From the NCBI RefSeq assembly GCF_030269365.1, contig NZ_BSTF01000003.1:124001-188000 (forward strand): a stretch of 64,000 nucleotides of DNA, given 5' to 3'. Below the pieces are notes generated by a model, which was not told where the DNA came from, made no database searches, and saw nothing but the letters and a program-made list of their open reading frames with translations. The stretch comes from Lentzea sp. NBRC 102530 (GTDB lineage Bacteria; Actinomycetota; Actinomycetes; Mycobacteriales; Pseudonocardiaceae). The translations under genes were made by a program, and so were the position numbers. Below are positions 33,379 to 42,417 of the stretch, one piece after another (the first letter of the stretch is position 1; the number at the start of each line of letters is the position of its first letter).

Positions 33379-34234
33379 CGATCTCGCCGTCGAACTCGGC
33401 GGCGGCCTCGGCGTGGAACTCGGCGGGATCCTCGTAGCGCTGGCTGAAGTGGGTCAGCACGAGCTTGCGGACCCGGCAGTCCCGTGCGACGCGGGCGGCC
33501 TGCTGGGCGGTGAGGTGGCCGTGGTCGCCCGCGAGCTTCGTGTCGCGGGCGAGGTAGGTCGACTCGATCACGAGCATGTCGGCGTTGTCGGCGAGCTCGA
33601 AGACGTTGTCGCAGAGCCTGGTGTCCATCACGAACGCGAACCGCTGGCCCTTGCGGGGTTCGCTGACGTCCTCGAGCCTCACGCCGTTGAACTCGCCCTG
33701 CTGCTGCAACGTGCGGACCTGCGGGCCCTGGATGCCGTGTTCCGCGAGCTTCTCGGGCAACATGCGGTGGCCGTCCGGCTCGGTCAGGCGGTAGCCGAAG
33801 CTGTCGATGCCGTGGTCGAGCTCGTAGGCCTCCAGCCTGCCGAACTTGCCGTTGGCGATCTCGCCGTCGTCGGTGACCGGCACCTCCTTGATGTCCGCCG
33901 CGTCGTAGAACGCGCTGGCGTAGCGGAGGCGTTCGAAGAAGTGGGCGCCCGAGGCCGGGTAGTGGGCGTGCACGGTGTGCGGGACGCGGTCGAGGGACAG
34001 CCGCTGCACGATGCCGGGGACGCCCAGGCAGTGGTCGCCGTGGAAGTGGGTGATGCAGATCCGGGTGATGTCGCTCGCCGCCGCACCTGATCTGAGCAGC
34101 TGGCGCTGGCTGCCGTCGCCCGGGTCGAAGAGGAAGCCCTCGCCGTCCCACCTGAGCAGATAGCCGTTGTGGTTGCGCTGGCGGGTCGGGACCTGGCTGG
34201 CCGTTCCCAGGACGATCAGTTCCCGGACTGTCAC
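33323..34234 (-). CDS. rnz: Ribonuclease Z (tRNA 3' endonuclease)
   Basis: A 303-residue metallo-beta-lactamase enzyme that trims tRNA 3' ends. Zinc motif [13 protein letters not shown] (His63, His65, Asp67, His68), further ligands in [22 protein letters not shown] and LTHFSQRY. It matters here because none of the tRNA genes in the window encodes CCA. GTG 34234 follows an AGGGGGT ribosome site. Tail-to-tail overlap with the epimerase gene. Confidence 0.93.
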   Translation of the reverse strand: MTVRELIVLGTASQVPTRQRNHNGYLLRWDGEGFLFDPGDGSQRQLLRSGAAASDITRICITHFHGDHCLGVPGIVQRLSLDRVPHTVHAHYPASGAHFFERLRYASAFYDAADIKEVPVTDDGEIANGKFGRLEAYELDHGIDSFGYRLTEPDGHRMLPEKLAEHGIQGPQVRTLQQQGEFNGVRLEDVSEPRKGQRFAFVMDTRLCDNVFELADNADMLVIESTYLARDTKLAGDHGHLTAQQAARVARDCRVRKLVLTHFSQRYEDPAEFHAEAAAEFDGEIVIAKDLDRVPVPKRATGR

Positions 34235-34257
34235 CCCCTGACGTTAACGTCTGTCCC

Positions 34258-35082
34258 ATGCGGAGCGTGGAAGTTGCGTCGACTTGGCCTGTCGAGAACG
34301 TCGCCGTGGCCGTGGTGGCGGCCGGCGAGGGCGTGGTGGGCTCGCTGGGCGATCAGCGGCGCGTGTTCCCGCTGGCGTCGGTGACGAAGCTGCTGACCTC
34401 GTACGCGGTGCTGGTGGCCGTGGAGGAGGGTGCGGTCGAGTGGGACCAGCCGGCGGGGCCCGAGGGTGCGACCGTGCGGCATTTGATCTCGCACACCGCC
34501 GGGTACGCGTTCGACAAGGCCGAGGTGCAGGCCGCTCCGGGTACGCGGCGCATTTATTCGAACGCCGGGTTCGACGTCCTGGCTTCTTTTGTGAGCGAGG
34601 CGTGCGAGATGCCGTTCGCGACCTATCTGCACGAGGCCGTTTTCGAGCCGTTGGGCATGACATCGTCGGCGTTGGTCGGTTCAGCGGGGGCCGGTGCCGA
34701 GTCCAGTGCCGCTGACCTGGCGTTGTTCGCCGCCGAGCTGTTGTCGCCGCAGCTGGTTTCGGTCGAGCTCGTTTCTCGGGCGACTTCGGTGGTCTTCCCC
34801 GATCTGAACGGCGTGCTGCCCGGTTACGGAATGCAGAAGCCGAACGACTGGGGGCTCGGTTTCGAGATCCGCGCCTCGAAGTCACCGCACTGGACGGGCG
34901 ATTCCTTCTCGGCCTCGACCTTCGGCCACTTCGGGCAGTCCGGGACGTTCCTGTGGGTCGACCCGACGATCTCGGCGGCCTGCGTGGCGTTGACCGACCT
35001 GCGGTTCGGGCCGTGGGCGGTGCAGGCGTGGACGCCGTTCTCCGACGGCGTCCGCGCCGAACTGGTCAGTCGGCGAGCCTGA
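34258..35082 (+). CDS. Serine hydrolase of the beta-lactamase/DD-peptidase family
   Basis: A 274-residue cytosolic class C-type serine hydrolase. The active motifs are SVTK (about residue 41, ASVTKLLTSYAVL), YSN in RRIYSNAGFDVLAS, and HFGQSGTFLW in place of the KTG motif. No signal peptide, so a penicillin-resistance role is unlikely; more probably an esterase or amidase. Its stop overlaps the next, convergent gene by 17 bp. Confidence 0.85.
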   Translation: MRSVEVASTWPVENVAVAVVAAGEGVVGSLGDQRRVFPLASVTKLLTSYAVLVAVEEGAVEWDQPAGPEGATVRHLISHTAGYAFDKAEVQAAPGTRRIYSNAGFDVLASFVSEACEMPFATYLHEAVFEPLGMTSSALVGSAGAGAESSAADLALFAAELLSPQLVSVELVSRATSVVFPDLNGVLPGYGMQKPNDWGLGFEIRASKSPHWTGDSFSASTFGHFGQSGTFLWVDPTISAACVALTDLRFGPWAVQAWTPFSDGVRAELVSRRA

Positions 35083-35392
35083 GGGCGAGCTGGCGCAGGA
35101 TCTCCTGCACGTCGGCCTCCTCGTAGTCGTTCTCGTAGGCCTGCGCGACGCCGTGGAAGGCGTAGAGCAGGCCCGCGGTGAACCAGCCGAACTGCGACAG
35201 GACCTGGTCCATCGCCTGCTTGAGGGCCTGCGCGCCCGCCTCGTTCAGCTCGCCGTCGACCTTCACCTCGTAGCTGAACACGCCCTCCTGCAACGACTTC
35301 AGCGCCATCCGCAGGTAGTCGTTCGAGCCGGCGCCGTCGTAGGTGAGCGTGAGGACGCCGAGCGCCCGCTGCATGATCTCCCGCTGCTCCAC
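35066..35392 (-). CDS. Hypothetical protein downstream of the SDR gene
   Basis: A 108-residue acidic helical protein (MQRALGVLTLTYDGAGSNDY, GVFSYEVKVDGELNEAGAQA, EEADVQEILRQLALRL). No motif recognised. GTG 35392 is used; a longer version from GTG 35437 would overlap the SDR gene by 14 bp, which would be compatible with coupling. It converges with the serine hydrolase gene. Confidence 0.7.
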   Translation of the reverse strand: MEQREIMQRALGVLTLTYDGAGSNDYLRMALKSLQEGVFSYEVKVDGELNEAGAQALKQAMDQVLSQFGWFTAGLLYAFHGVAQAYENDYEEADVQEILRQLALRLAD

Positions 35393-35423
35393 GCCGCCAC
35401 TCTGCCTGTTGATCAGGCGCCCG

Positions 35424-36251
35424 TCACCTTCCGACACCCCATCGGACCCAGGCCGGGTCCTCCTGCTCGATCCGCTCCTCGAAGGCGTCGGCGATGTCGT
35501 CGACGTCCCAGACCTCCCGTTCGAGGACCGGGTCCAGCGGCGAGGTCTGCCCCATGACGTGCAACCTGCCGTGCGCGAACCGGATGAGCTGCCCGGTGAC
35601 CTTGGCCGCGCGGTCGCTCAGCAGGTACGTGACCAGCGGCGCGATCGTCTCGGGCGGCCCGCTAGGGACGGCTTTCGGGTCGGCGGCGGCCATCTGCGTC
35701 CAGGCGACCGGGCACACGGCGTTGACCCGGACGCCCTTGTCGTGCAGCTCGGCCGCCGCCCCGGCCGTGATGCTCGCCACGGCACCTTTGGAGGCGGAGT
35801 AGGTCAGCGCGGTCGGCTGGCCGACCATCGCGACCGACCCGAGGTTGACGATCGAGCCGCCGCGCATGCTCCGGACCGCCGCATTGGTGCAGAAGAGGGT
35901 GCCGAGGACGTTGACCTCGATCAGCTCGCGGATCCTGGTGGGGTCGTCGTGGCCGAGTTCGGCCTGGTAGCGGATGCCGGCGTTGTTGACGAGCCCGTCG
36001 ATGCGGCCGAACGCCGCCGTGCAGGTGTCGACCACCGCCTCGGCCTGGTCGGGGTCCGCGACGCTGCCCGCGCTGACGACGGCCTTGCCACCCATGAGCG
36101 TGATGAGGTCGGCGACCTGCCGGGCGAGCGGCTCGCAGAGGTCGTTGATCACGCACGCGGCCCCGGCAGCCGCCGCGTGCATCGCGAACGCCCGCCCCAA
36201 ACCCTGCCCGGCGCCGGTGATGACCACGGCCTTGCCCGCCAGAATCGCCAT
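35424..36251 (-). CDS. Short-chain dehydrogenase/reductase (SDR)
   Basis: A 275-residue classical SDR oxidoreductase. The cofactor motif TGAGQGLGRAFAMH lies at residues 12-25, NNAG in GLVNNAGIRYQ, catalytic Ser in IVNLGSVAMVG, and Tyr-x3-Lys in LTYSASKGAVASI. The C-terminal extension (about 40 residues: PVLEREVWDVDDIADAFEER) is longer than the basic family. Substrate unknown. A methyltransferase gene precedes it by 165 bp in the same direction. Confidence 0.9.
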   Translation of the reverse strand: MAILAGKAVVITGAGQGLGRAFAMHAAAAGAACVINDLCEPLARQVADLITLMGGKAVVSAGSVADPDQAEAVVDTCTAAFGRIDGLVNNAGIRYQAELGHDDPTRIRELIEVNVLGTLFCTNAAVRSMRGGSIVNLGSVAMVGQPTALTYSASKGAVASITAGAAAELHDKGVRVNAVCPVAWTQMAAADPKAVPSGPPETIAPLVTYLLSDRAAKVTGQLIRFAHGRLHVMGQTSPLDPVLEREVWDVDDIADAFEERIEQEDPAWVRWGVGR

Positions 36252-36416
36252 CCGTCGATGATGGCGATCCCGGCGGTGCGAACGGCCCGTCGCGTCGGTG
36301 AACGACCGCTGTCCGCGCCGAACGGCGTACGCGGCACGACGACCGGTCTCGCCCCGTTTCCGCAGATCAACCACTGTGGAATCGATTGCGAGCCAGACCC
36401 GTTCGCAGTAGAAGCT

Positions 36417-37259
36417 CTAGCCGGGCTTGCGCGCGACCCACCGCGCCACCGAGAACACCCCGGCGGCCCGCGCGGCGTCGAGCACCCGCTTGCCGTCGTG
36501 GATCACGGTGTTCTGCTCGCCCTCGTACTCGCCCCAGCCCTGCCCGTCGTCCGGAGGCGTGCTGCCCCAGCACTCGACGTCCGGGAAGAGGTCCTCGGCA
36601 GCCTCGATGATGAAGCCGGAAGCCGACATCATCTCGCGGTACTCGTCCAACGTCCCGAGCTGCGGGATGGAGATGACCTCCTCGACGGGCCCGATGAACG
36701 GCGCGATCTGCTCCTCGGTCTGGTACTCCCCGAACGGACGGCGGATCCAGTCGACCCCGATGAGCGCAGCGCCGGGCTTGAGCACCCGGAACGCGGCCGC
36801 GAAGAAGGCCGCCTTGTCGGGCAGGTGGCACACCGACTCGTAGAAGCTGACCATGTCGAGCGAGTTCGTGGGCCAGGGCGTGAGCGTCTTGTAGTCCTCG
36901 TCGCCGACCGTCAGGAACACGGCCTGATGGCTGAGGCCGTGCTCGGCCGCGTACTGCCTCGCCTGAGCCGAAAGCCACTCGTTGTTGGAGATGCCGACGA
37001 CGTTCGCGCCGGAGATCTCCGCGGTGTAGACGGCCGTGCCGCCGACCCCGCTGCCGAAGTCGAGCCCGGTGTCGCCGGGCCGCAGACCGGCGGCGTCGAC
37101 CTGCTTGCGCGCCAACGCCTTCGCGGCGTCCTCGGGCGACAGTCCCGCCCGGTCGGCCGCCAGGTCCCCGTGGTGCCAGAACTGCCCCATGAGCGCGTGG
37201 TAGGCGGGCCCTGCGTGGTTGTAGTACTCGCGGACCTGTTGCTCGACAGTGGTGTTCAC
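36417..37259 (-). CDS. SAM-dependent class I methyltransferase
   Basis: A 280-residue methyltransferase of the UbiE/sterol-C-methyltransferase-like type. Motif I GDTGLDFGSGVGGTAVY (about residues 65-80), a post-I acidic region, motif II-like NSLDMVSFYESVCHL and ALIGVDWIRRPFGE. Substrate unknown; members methylate small natural products or lipids. Start taken as GTG 37259 (VNTTVEQQVREYY); sequence further upstream lacks family similarity. Possibly cotranscribed with the SDR gene. Confidence 0.85.
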   Translation of the reverse strand: MNTTVEQQVREYYNHAGPAYHALMGQFWHHGDLAADRAGLSPEDAAKALARKQVDAAGLRPGDTGLDFGSGVGGTAVYTAEISGANVVGISNNEWLSAQARQYAAEHGLSHQAVFLTVGDEDYKTLTPWPTNSLDMVSFYESVCHLPDKAAFFAAAFRVLKPGAALIGVDWIRRPFGEYQTEEQIAPFIGPVEEVISIPQLGTLDEYREMMSASGFIIEAAEDLFPDVECWGSTPPDDGQGWGEYEGEQNTVIHDGKRVLDAARAAGVFSVARWVARKPG

Positions 37260-37348
37260 CAAAACCCGGCCTTTCGTTGGGCTCCGACACGGGCGATTCG
37301 TCGGCGCGAGGTGGCTCAGGCCGACGATTCCCCACGCTAGTGTCCTGT

Positions 37349-37835
37349 TCAACCAGTTGTCCACGATCCCGGTCGCGGCCCGGACCCGGTCACGCCGTAG
37401 GCCCTTTCCACCGCTTCCCGCCACTCGGCATCGGAGAGCGGCGGAGGTTCCTCGGCCTGGAAGAACGCCTGTGCCGCCCCGGTTTCGGCCGGCAGGCGGG
37501 TGAGCCAGCGGTCGGCCACGAGCGCCGCCGCATCCTGGTCCACGGCGATGTCGATCGAGACTCCCAGCACCACCCCGTCATCCCGCTGGAACGCGACGAT
37601 CACGAACTCCAGTTCCGGCGGGACGAGGCCCTTCGAGCCGCGGCTGTACAGCACCTCGCCGGAGCAGGAACCGCTGAGGCCGGCCTCCAGGATTTCGCCG
37701 GCACCTTCGGACAGCCACGCATCCGGCTCTCGCCAGGACGGCACGTGCCGTTCCAGAAAGGCCTCCACCGCGGGGCGGTCCAGGTGCGGCAGGCGGACGT
37801 AGATGTCGAAACACGGGGCCACGCGGGCCATCATC
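37349..37835 (-). CDS. Hypothetical protein
   Basis: A 161-residue protein from ATG 37835 (MMARVAPCFDIYVRLPHLD). Alternating hydrophobic strands (VLGVSIDIAVDQDAAALVAD, FVIVAFQRDDGVV) suggest a mixed alpha/beta fold. No membrane segment. No family recognised. Upstream in-frame starts (GTG 37838, GTG near 37898) are possible. Monocistronic, about 180 bp before the tRNA-Arg gene. Confidence 0.65.
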
Positions 37836-38017
37836 ACCGCTGTTTCAGCCGCAGCCCACTCCATTTCGGCGCGGCAGCCCGGCAATTCGACGTTCACGCC
37901 ACCGAGGCGAGACGCTCGGAGCACCAACAGCGAAGGTGATCTGAACAACACCGGACGTGCGCGCCTGCCGCACAACGAAAAACCCCGCACCGACCGGAGT
38001 CTGTGCGGGGCTTGCAG

Positions 38018-38090
38018 CGCGCTCGACAGGATTCGAACCTGTAACCTTCTGATCCGTAGTCAGATGCTCTATCCGTTGAGCTACGAGCGC
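38018..38090 (-). tRNA. tRNA-Arg (anticodon ACG)
   Basis: Minus strand: GCGCTCG/CGAGCGC acceptor, anticodon stem TCTGA/TCAGA around CTACGGA (anticodon ACG), TΨC arm ACAGGTTCGAATCCTGT. A34 is the classic target of TadA, encoded at 12.3 kb. Confidence 0.95.
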
Positions 38091-38132
38091 AGACTATTCA
38101 ATTGTAACCGATCCCCTAGAGGCTCGGCCTTG

Positions 38133-38222
38133 CGGAGGCTCCGGGATTTGAACCCGGGATGGGGGGTTACCCCAAACCGCATTAGCAGTGCGGCGCCATA
38201 GACCAGACTAGGCGAAGCCTCC
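38133..38222 (-). tRNA. tRNA-Ser (anticodon GCT)
   Basis: Minus strand: GGAGGCT/AGCCTCC acceptor, anticodon stem CGCAC/GTGCG region around TGCTAAT (anticodon GCT), long G-rich variable arm (TTTGGGGTAACCCC), TΨC arm CCGGGTTCAAATCCCGG. Located 42 bp upstream of tRNA-Arg on the same strand. Confidence 0.94.
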
Positions 38223-38278
38223 CGGGACCATCCTTGGCCACGGGACATAGGTTACACAGGTCTTCAACCGAGTTGCAA

Positions 38279-38343
38279 AACGCCCCCCTCCAACACCTGA
38301 ACCTGCTGGTCAGAGCACGTTCAGGGAGCCGGAGAGGGGCGTT
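38279..38343 (-). terminator. Terminator-like structure downstream of acetoacetyl-CoA synthetase
   Basis: AACGCCCCCCTCC (38279-38291) pairs with GGAGAGGGGCGTT (38331-38343), with an inner CTGAAC/GTTCAG pairing. On the minus strand it lies 35 bp after the stop of the ligase gene and is followed by T-rich sequence (minus reading of GCAAAA). Confidence 0.6.
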
Positions 38344-38377
38344 AAACGCCTGGTCACCGCGCGCGGAGTGACCTAGA

Positions 38378-40321
38378 TCATTCCGAGGCGATTTCCAGGA
38401 AGGGCCGGAGGGCCTCCGGGTTGCGCAGCGCGCCCCTGCTGACGGCCTTGTCGGGGTCGACGCCGGCGAGGATCTTCTTGACCGGGACCTCGCACTTCTT
38501 GCCGTTCAACGTCCTGGGGATCTCGGCCACGGCGACGAACCGGTTCGGGACGTGGCGCGGCGACAACGAAGAGCGGAGTTCCTTGCGCAGCAAGGGTTCT
38601 ACGTCTGACAACGCCACGCCGTCGAGGACGACGAAGCAGAGGAGTTCGCCTTCGGTCACGCCCGAGGTGTCGATCACCAGGGAGTCGACGACGCCGTCGA
38701 TCGACTCGACCACGCGGTAGAACTCCGAGGTGCCCATGCGGACGCCGCCCCGGTTCAGGGTCGAGTCGGAGCGGCCGTAGATCACGGCCGAGCCCCGCGG
38801 GGTGATGCGGATCCAGTCGCCGTGGCGCCAGATCCCCGGGTACGTGTCGAAGTAGGCGTCGCGCAGGCGGGAGCCGTCGGTGTCGTTCCAGAAGAAGACC
38901 GGCATGGACGGCATGGGCTTCGTGATCACCAGTTCGCCGACGGCGTCGGCCAGCGCAGCGCCCGCCTCGTCATAGGCGAAGACGGCGGCTCCCAGGGCCC
39001 GGCAGGAGAGTTCGCCGAGCCAGACCGGGCGGTCCGGGGAGGCGGCCACGAACGCCGTGCAGAGGTCGGTGCCGCCGGAGACCGAGGCGATCTGGACGTC
39101 CTTGCCGATGGCGGAGGCGATCCAGCGGAAGCCTTCCGGCGTCAGGGGTGCGCCGGTGGAGCCGACCACGCGCAGGCCCGTCAGGTCGTGGCTGGCGGAC
39201 GGGTCGAGGCCCTCCTTGAGGCACGACTGGACGTACGGGGCCGACGTGCCGAAGTAGGTGACGCGGTGTTGTTCGGCCAAGCGCCACAACGTGTTCAGCG
39301 ACGGGTAGGCCGGGCTGCCGTCGTACAGCACGATGGTCGTGCCGACCATCAGGGCGCCGACGAGGTAGTTCCACATCATCCAGCCCGTGGTGGTGAACCA
39401 GAAGAAGCGGTCGCCGGGGCCGAGGTCGCTGTGCAGGCCCAGCATCTTCAGGTGTTCCAGCACGATGCCGCCGTGGCCCTGGACGATGCCCTTGGGCAGG
39501 CCGGTGGTGCCGGACGAGTAGAGCACCCACAGCGGGTGGTCGAACGGGACCGGCGTGAACTCCAGCGCCGCGCCTTCATGCTCCGAAACCAGTTCGCTGA
39601 ACGACAGCGTGTCCGGCAGCGTGGAGCCGTTGTCCAGGTAGTCGACCAGGACGGTGGCGCGCAGGCCCGGCAGCTGCGCGCGGATCTCCTCGACGACCGG
39701 GCGGCAGTCGAACGACCGTCCGTTGTAGACGTAGCCGGAGACGGCGACGAACACCGCGGGCTCGATCTGGGTGAAGCGGTCGGCGACGGCCCGCGCGCCG
39801 AAGTCCGGGGAGCAGGACGACCACGTGGCGCCGAGGGAGGCGGCCGCCAGGAACGCGATGAGGGCTTCGGGGGCGTTCGGGACGAGTGCCACCACCCGGT
39901 CGCCCCGGGAGACGCCCAGGGACGCCAATGCGGCCCGGAAAGCGGCCACGCGGGAACGCAGGGCGCCGAACGTCAAAGAAGATGCGACGCCGTCTTCGCG
40001 ATGGAAGATCACGGCGAGGTCGTCGTCGGCTCCGCGACGCAACGCGTGCTCGGCGTAGTTCAGCGTCGCGCCGGGGAACCACTGGGCGCCGGGCATCTCG
40101 TCAGACCCCAGAACGCGCTCGTAAGGCGTGTGGAACCGGACGTCGAAGTACGAAGCTATGGCGCCCCAGAACCCCTCGAGGTCGGCGACGGACCACTCCC
40201 ACAACGACTCGTAGTCGTCAAAAGAATGCCCACGGTCAGCGAGCCACGAGCGGAAGGCGGTCATCCCGTTGTCCCTTGTGGGGTCCGGGCGCCACAGCAG
40301 TTCGACGTCGGTGTCGGTCAT
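38378..40321 (-). CDS. aacS: Acetoacetate-CoA ligase
   Basis: A 647-residue adenylate-forming enzyme activating acetoacetate (or another short acid) to its CoA ester. N-terminal acetyl-CoA-synthetase-like part (GHSFDDYESLWEWSVADLEG) and the core motif YSSGTTGLPKGIVQGHGGI. Later motifs SVSGGTDLCTAF (in place of AxTG), WRHGDWIRITPRGSAVIYGRSD and the C-terminal GKKCEVPVKKIL (with the acylation-controlling Lys) agree with AacS. Monocistronic. The thiolase at 18.8 kb could use its product. Confidence 0.92.
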   Translation of the reverse strand: MTDTDVELLWRPDPTRDNGMTAFRSWLADRGHSFDDYESLWEWSVADLEGFWGAIASYFDVRFHTPYERVLGSDEMPGAQWFPGATLNYAEHALRRGADDDLAVIFHREDGVASSLTFGALRSRVAAFRAALASLGVSRGDRVVALVPNAPEALIAFLAAASLGATWSSCSPDFGARAVADRFTQIEPAVFVAVSGYVYNGRSFDCRPVVEEIRAQLPGLRATVLVDYLDNGSTLPDTLSFSELVSEHEGAALEFTPVPFDHPLWVLYSSGTTGLPKGIVQGHGGIVLEHLKMLGLHSDLGPGDRFFWFTTTGWMMWNYLVGALMVGTTIVLYDGSPAYPSLNTLWRLAEQHRVTYFGTSAPYVQSCLKEGLDPSASHDLTGLRVVGSTGAPLTPEGFRWIASAIGKDVQIASVSGGTDLCTAFVAASPDRPVWLGELSCRALGAAVFAYDEAGAALADAVGELVITKPMPSMPVFFWNDTDGSRLRDAYFDTYPGIWRHGDWIRITPRGSAVIYGRSDSTLNRGGVRMGTSEFYRVVESIDGVVDSLVIDTSGVTEGELLCFVVLDGVALSDVEPLLRKELRSSLSPRHVPNRFVAVAEIPRTLNGKKCEVPVKKILAGVDPDKAVSRGALRNPEALRPFLEIASE

Positions 40322-40396
40322 GCCCCATGTCTAACCGAGGCACAACCGCACGTCCATGTGTGATTGGCGGACTTGCGGTAGCCCACCTGTGTGGTC

Positions 40397-41152
40397 TCAG
40401 CCCGCCGCGATCAGCTCGTCGACGGCGCTGGTCAGCCGCGAGGCGTCGGCCGGTGCGAGCACCAGCCAGCCGTCCTGCTTGCGCAGGAGGTAGCGGCCCT
40501 CGCGGGTGTCGAGCCACGAGACCGAACGGCCGGTCGGGCGCGGCACGCCGTCGCGGTTGCGGGCGGTCAGGCCCAGCTCGCCGCCGCCGATGCGGGACGT
40601 GATGATCCGCATCAGGTTGTGCGCCTCGGGCTCGCGGATGCCGGCGTCGCGCAGGACGTCGAGGAACGCCTGCTTGCCCTCCTGCTCACCCGCCTGACCC
40701 GCGCGGACGTAGTCGTCCCAGCGCACGTTCACGGCACGGCCGGTGCCGGGCTGCAGGCCTGGCAACGACGACACCGTGGCCGAGGCGAGGGCGGTCGGGT
40801 GGAACGGGTAGAGGTGCACCTGGTCGTTCACCCGCGCCGCGAAGGCACCGCCCCAGCCCGCGCAGGCGATGCCGCGGGCCAGTTCGGTGCCCTTGAAGTA
40901 CGCGATCTCCAGCGCCCGGTCGAACTCCCCCAGGCCTGCGACGAGTGCGCGCAGGTCGGGGTCGGGACGCTGGATCGTGCCGAGCCGCCGCGCGCTGAGC
41001 GTCTGCGAACTCTGTTCGACGAGGCGCAGCCGCGCCGCCCTGGTCGCGCCCACGTGGGGCGTGCCGAGCGGCACGACGCGGTCCTCGCCGTGCACGGCTT
41101 GCCACAGCAGGAAGAACTCCTGCGAGCTCACCGTGTACTGGCGTTGGTTCAC
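40397..41152 (-). CDS. espG: ESX secretion-associated protein EspG
   Basis: A 251-residue cytosolic chaperone-like protein of type VII secretion, which in mycobacteria binds PPE proteins before export. Recognised by length, the YTVSSQEFFLLWQAVHGE start and the WVLLLRK-like terminal pattern (GRYLLRKQDGWLVLAPAD). ATG 41152 overlaps the stop of the upstream PPE-like gene (ATGA), which matches the EspG-PPE partnership. No EccC/EccB machinery genes lie nearby. Confidence 0.85.
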   Translation of the reverse strand: MNQRQYTVSSQEFFLLWQAVHGEDRVVPLGTPHVGATRAARLRLVEQSSQTLSARRLGTIQRPDPDLRALVAGLGEFDRALEIAYFKGTELARGIACAGWGGAFAARVNDQVHLYPFHPTALASATVSSLPGLQPGTGRAVNVRWDDYVRAGQAGEQEGKQAFLDVLRDAGIREPEAHNLMRIITSRIGGGELGLTARNRDGVPRPTGRSVSWLDTREGRYLLRKQDGWLVLAPADASRLTSAVDELIAAG

Positions 41153-42417
41153 TGACCGATCACCGGCGGGGCCGCCTTGCGGTCCAGGCCGAAGACGTTG
41201 TCGTCCTCTTCCAGGTAGCTCGCCGTCTTGTGCTCGCGGGAGTCGTTCTGGCCACCGGCACCGGGGGCACCGGCCGCCATCGGAGCGCCGCCCATCGCGA
41301 GCGGGTTCTGGAACGCCTTGGTCGTGTTGCCGGGCGCCGCCGAAGCCGCAGCCGCGGCACCACCGGCACCGCCGCCACCGCGCGAGCCCTCGCTCACGCC
41401 GGCCGCGCCACCGCCGACACCACCACCGGCTCCACCGCCACCGCCACTGGCCGCCGCACCCTGGTTGCCGGAGCCGAACGGACGGGCCATGCCGCCGAAG
41501 CCGCCGAACCCTCCGGCGCCACCACGGCCACCGCCCCCGCCGCCGAAGCGCGAGGAGGTGTTGGTGGTGCCGCGGTTCTGGTTCGCGTTCTGCGGCGTCG
41601 CGACCGGGGCACCGGCGCCACCGCCGGCGGTGCCGTCACCGGCGCCGGGCGTGCGGGTGGTGAGGTCGGGCGTGGTCGGCGTCGGCGCGAGCGGGTTGAC
41701 CGGGGGCGTGAACTGCGACGGCACGGTCTGGTCGACCGCGGCCGAGTTGCGCTGGAACGCCGCCATCACGTCCGCGGCGGCGCGGTGCGAGGCGTCGTTG
41801 GACGCGAGCTGGTCGACCGGGCTGCTGCCGACGGTCTCGAAGCCCGCGAACTCACCGGGGTTCTGCGCGATCAACCGGTCGCGCAACGCGGGGCTGGTGA
41901 AGCCGTCGACCTGGTCGACGGTCTGGAACCTGTTCACGAGTGTCGGGTTCGCCACCGCGGCGTCCGTGGGCACCGGCGGTTCCGGCGCTTTGGGAGGCGG
42001 CGGCATCGCGGTGCGCGCGGCCTCGACGTTGCTCGTCTCCGTGGTGATCGCGTCCGCGACCTTGGTGGCGTAGTTCGCGGTGTCGTCGACCCAGTTGGTG
42101 ACCTCGGTGATGCCACCGCGGGCGAGCCGCGCGGATTCGCTGTCCCAGCCGACCGAAGAGTCCTCGACGGCCTTGAGCAGGCTCGTCCGGACACCGGCGA
42201 TGTCCTCGCCGATCTTCTTCCAGTTCGTGGCTGCCTCTTGGGCACCGGCGAGGTTCACGCCCGTGTGCACCATGTTGTAGAGCTGCTCGTGCGTGTACGT
42301 CATCCAGTCGACCGGCTCGTGCAGGTCGTTGCGGTCGTACTTGTCGTCGTCGTGGTGCGACGACTTGTTGTCCTTGTCGTCGTTGTTGCCCTTGTTGCCG
42401 TGCGAACCGTGGCTCAC
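41149..42417 (-). CDS. PPE-like type VII secretion substrate
   Basis: A 422-residue protein. An unusual His/Asp/Lys-rich N-terminal tail (residues 1-33, HGSHGNKGNNDDKDNKSSHH) precedes a helical PPE/WXG100-like domain (about 35-150, with TNWKKIGEDIAGVRTSLLKA and SSVGWDSESARLARGG). A Pro/Thr linker and a long Gly-rich C-terminus (about 260-385) follow, ending SYLEEDDNVFGLD, a conserved tail in actinobacterial homologues. It is translationally coupled to both neighbours by 4-bp overlaps. No signal peptide, consistent with ESX export. Confidence 0.85.
   Translation of the reverse strand: MSHGSHGNKGNNDDKDNKSSHHDDDKYDRNDLHEPVDWMTYTHEQLYNMVHTGVNLAGAQEAATNWKKIGEDIAGVRTSLLKAVEDSSVGWDSESARLARGGITEVTNWVDDTANYATKVADAITTETSNVEAARTAMPPPPKAPEPPVPTDAAVANPTLVNRFQTVDQVDGFTSPALRDRLIAQNPGEFAGFETVGSSPVDQLASNDASHRAAADVMAAFQRNSAAVDQTVPSQFTPPVNPLAPTPTTPDLTTRTPGAGDGTAGGGAGAPVATPQNANQNRGTTNTSSRFGGGGGGRGGAGGFGGFGGMARPFGSGNQGAAASGGGGGAGGGVGGGAAGVSEGSRGGGGAGGAAAAASAAPGNTTKAFQNPLAMGGAPMAAGAPGAGGQNDSREHKTASYLEEDDNVFGLDRKAAPPVIGQ

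Noticed and set aside
34258..35082. Beta-lactamase resistance gene
   Set aside because: Lacks a signal peptide and the KTG box; better described as a cytosolic serine hydrolase.
38133..38222. Possible second copy of the AICE attachment core
   Set aside because: The shared TTCAAATCCC is ordinary tRNA TΨC sequence present in every tRNA-Ser here, not an att duplication.
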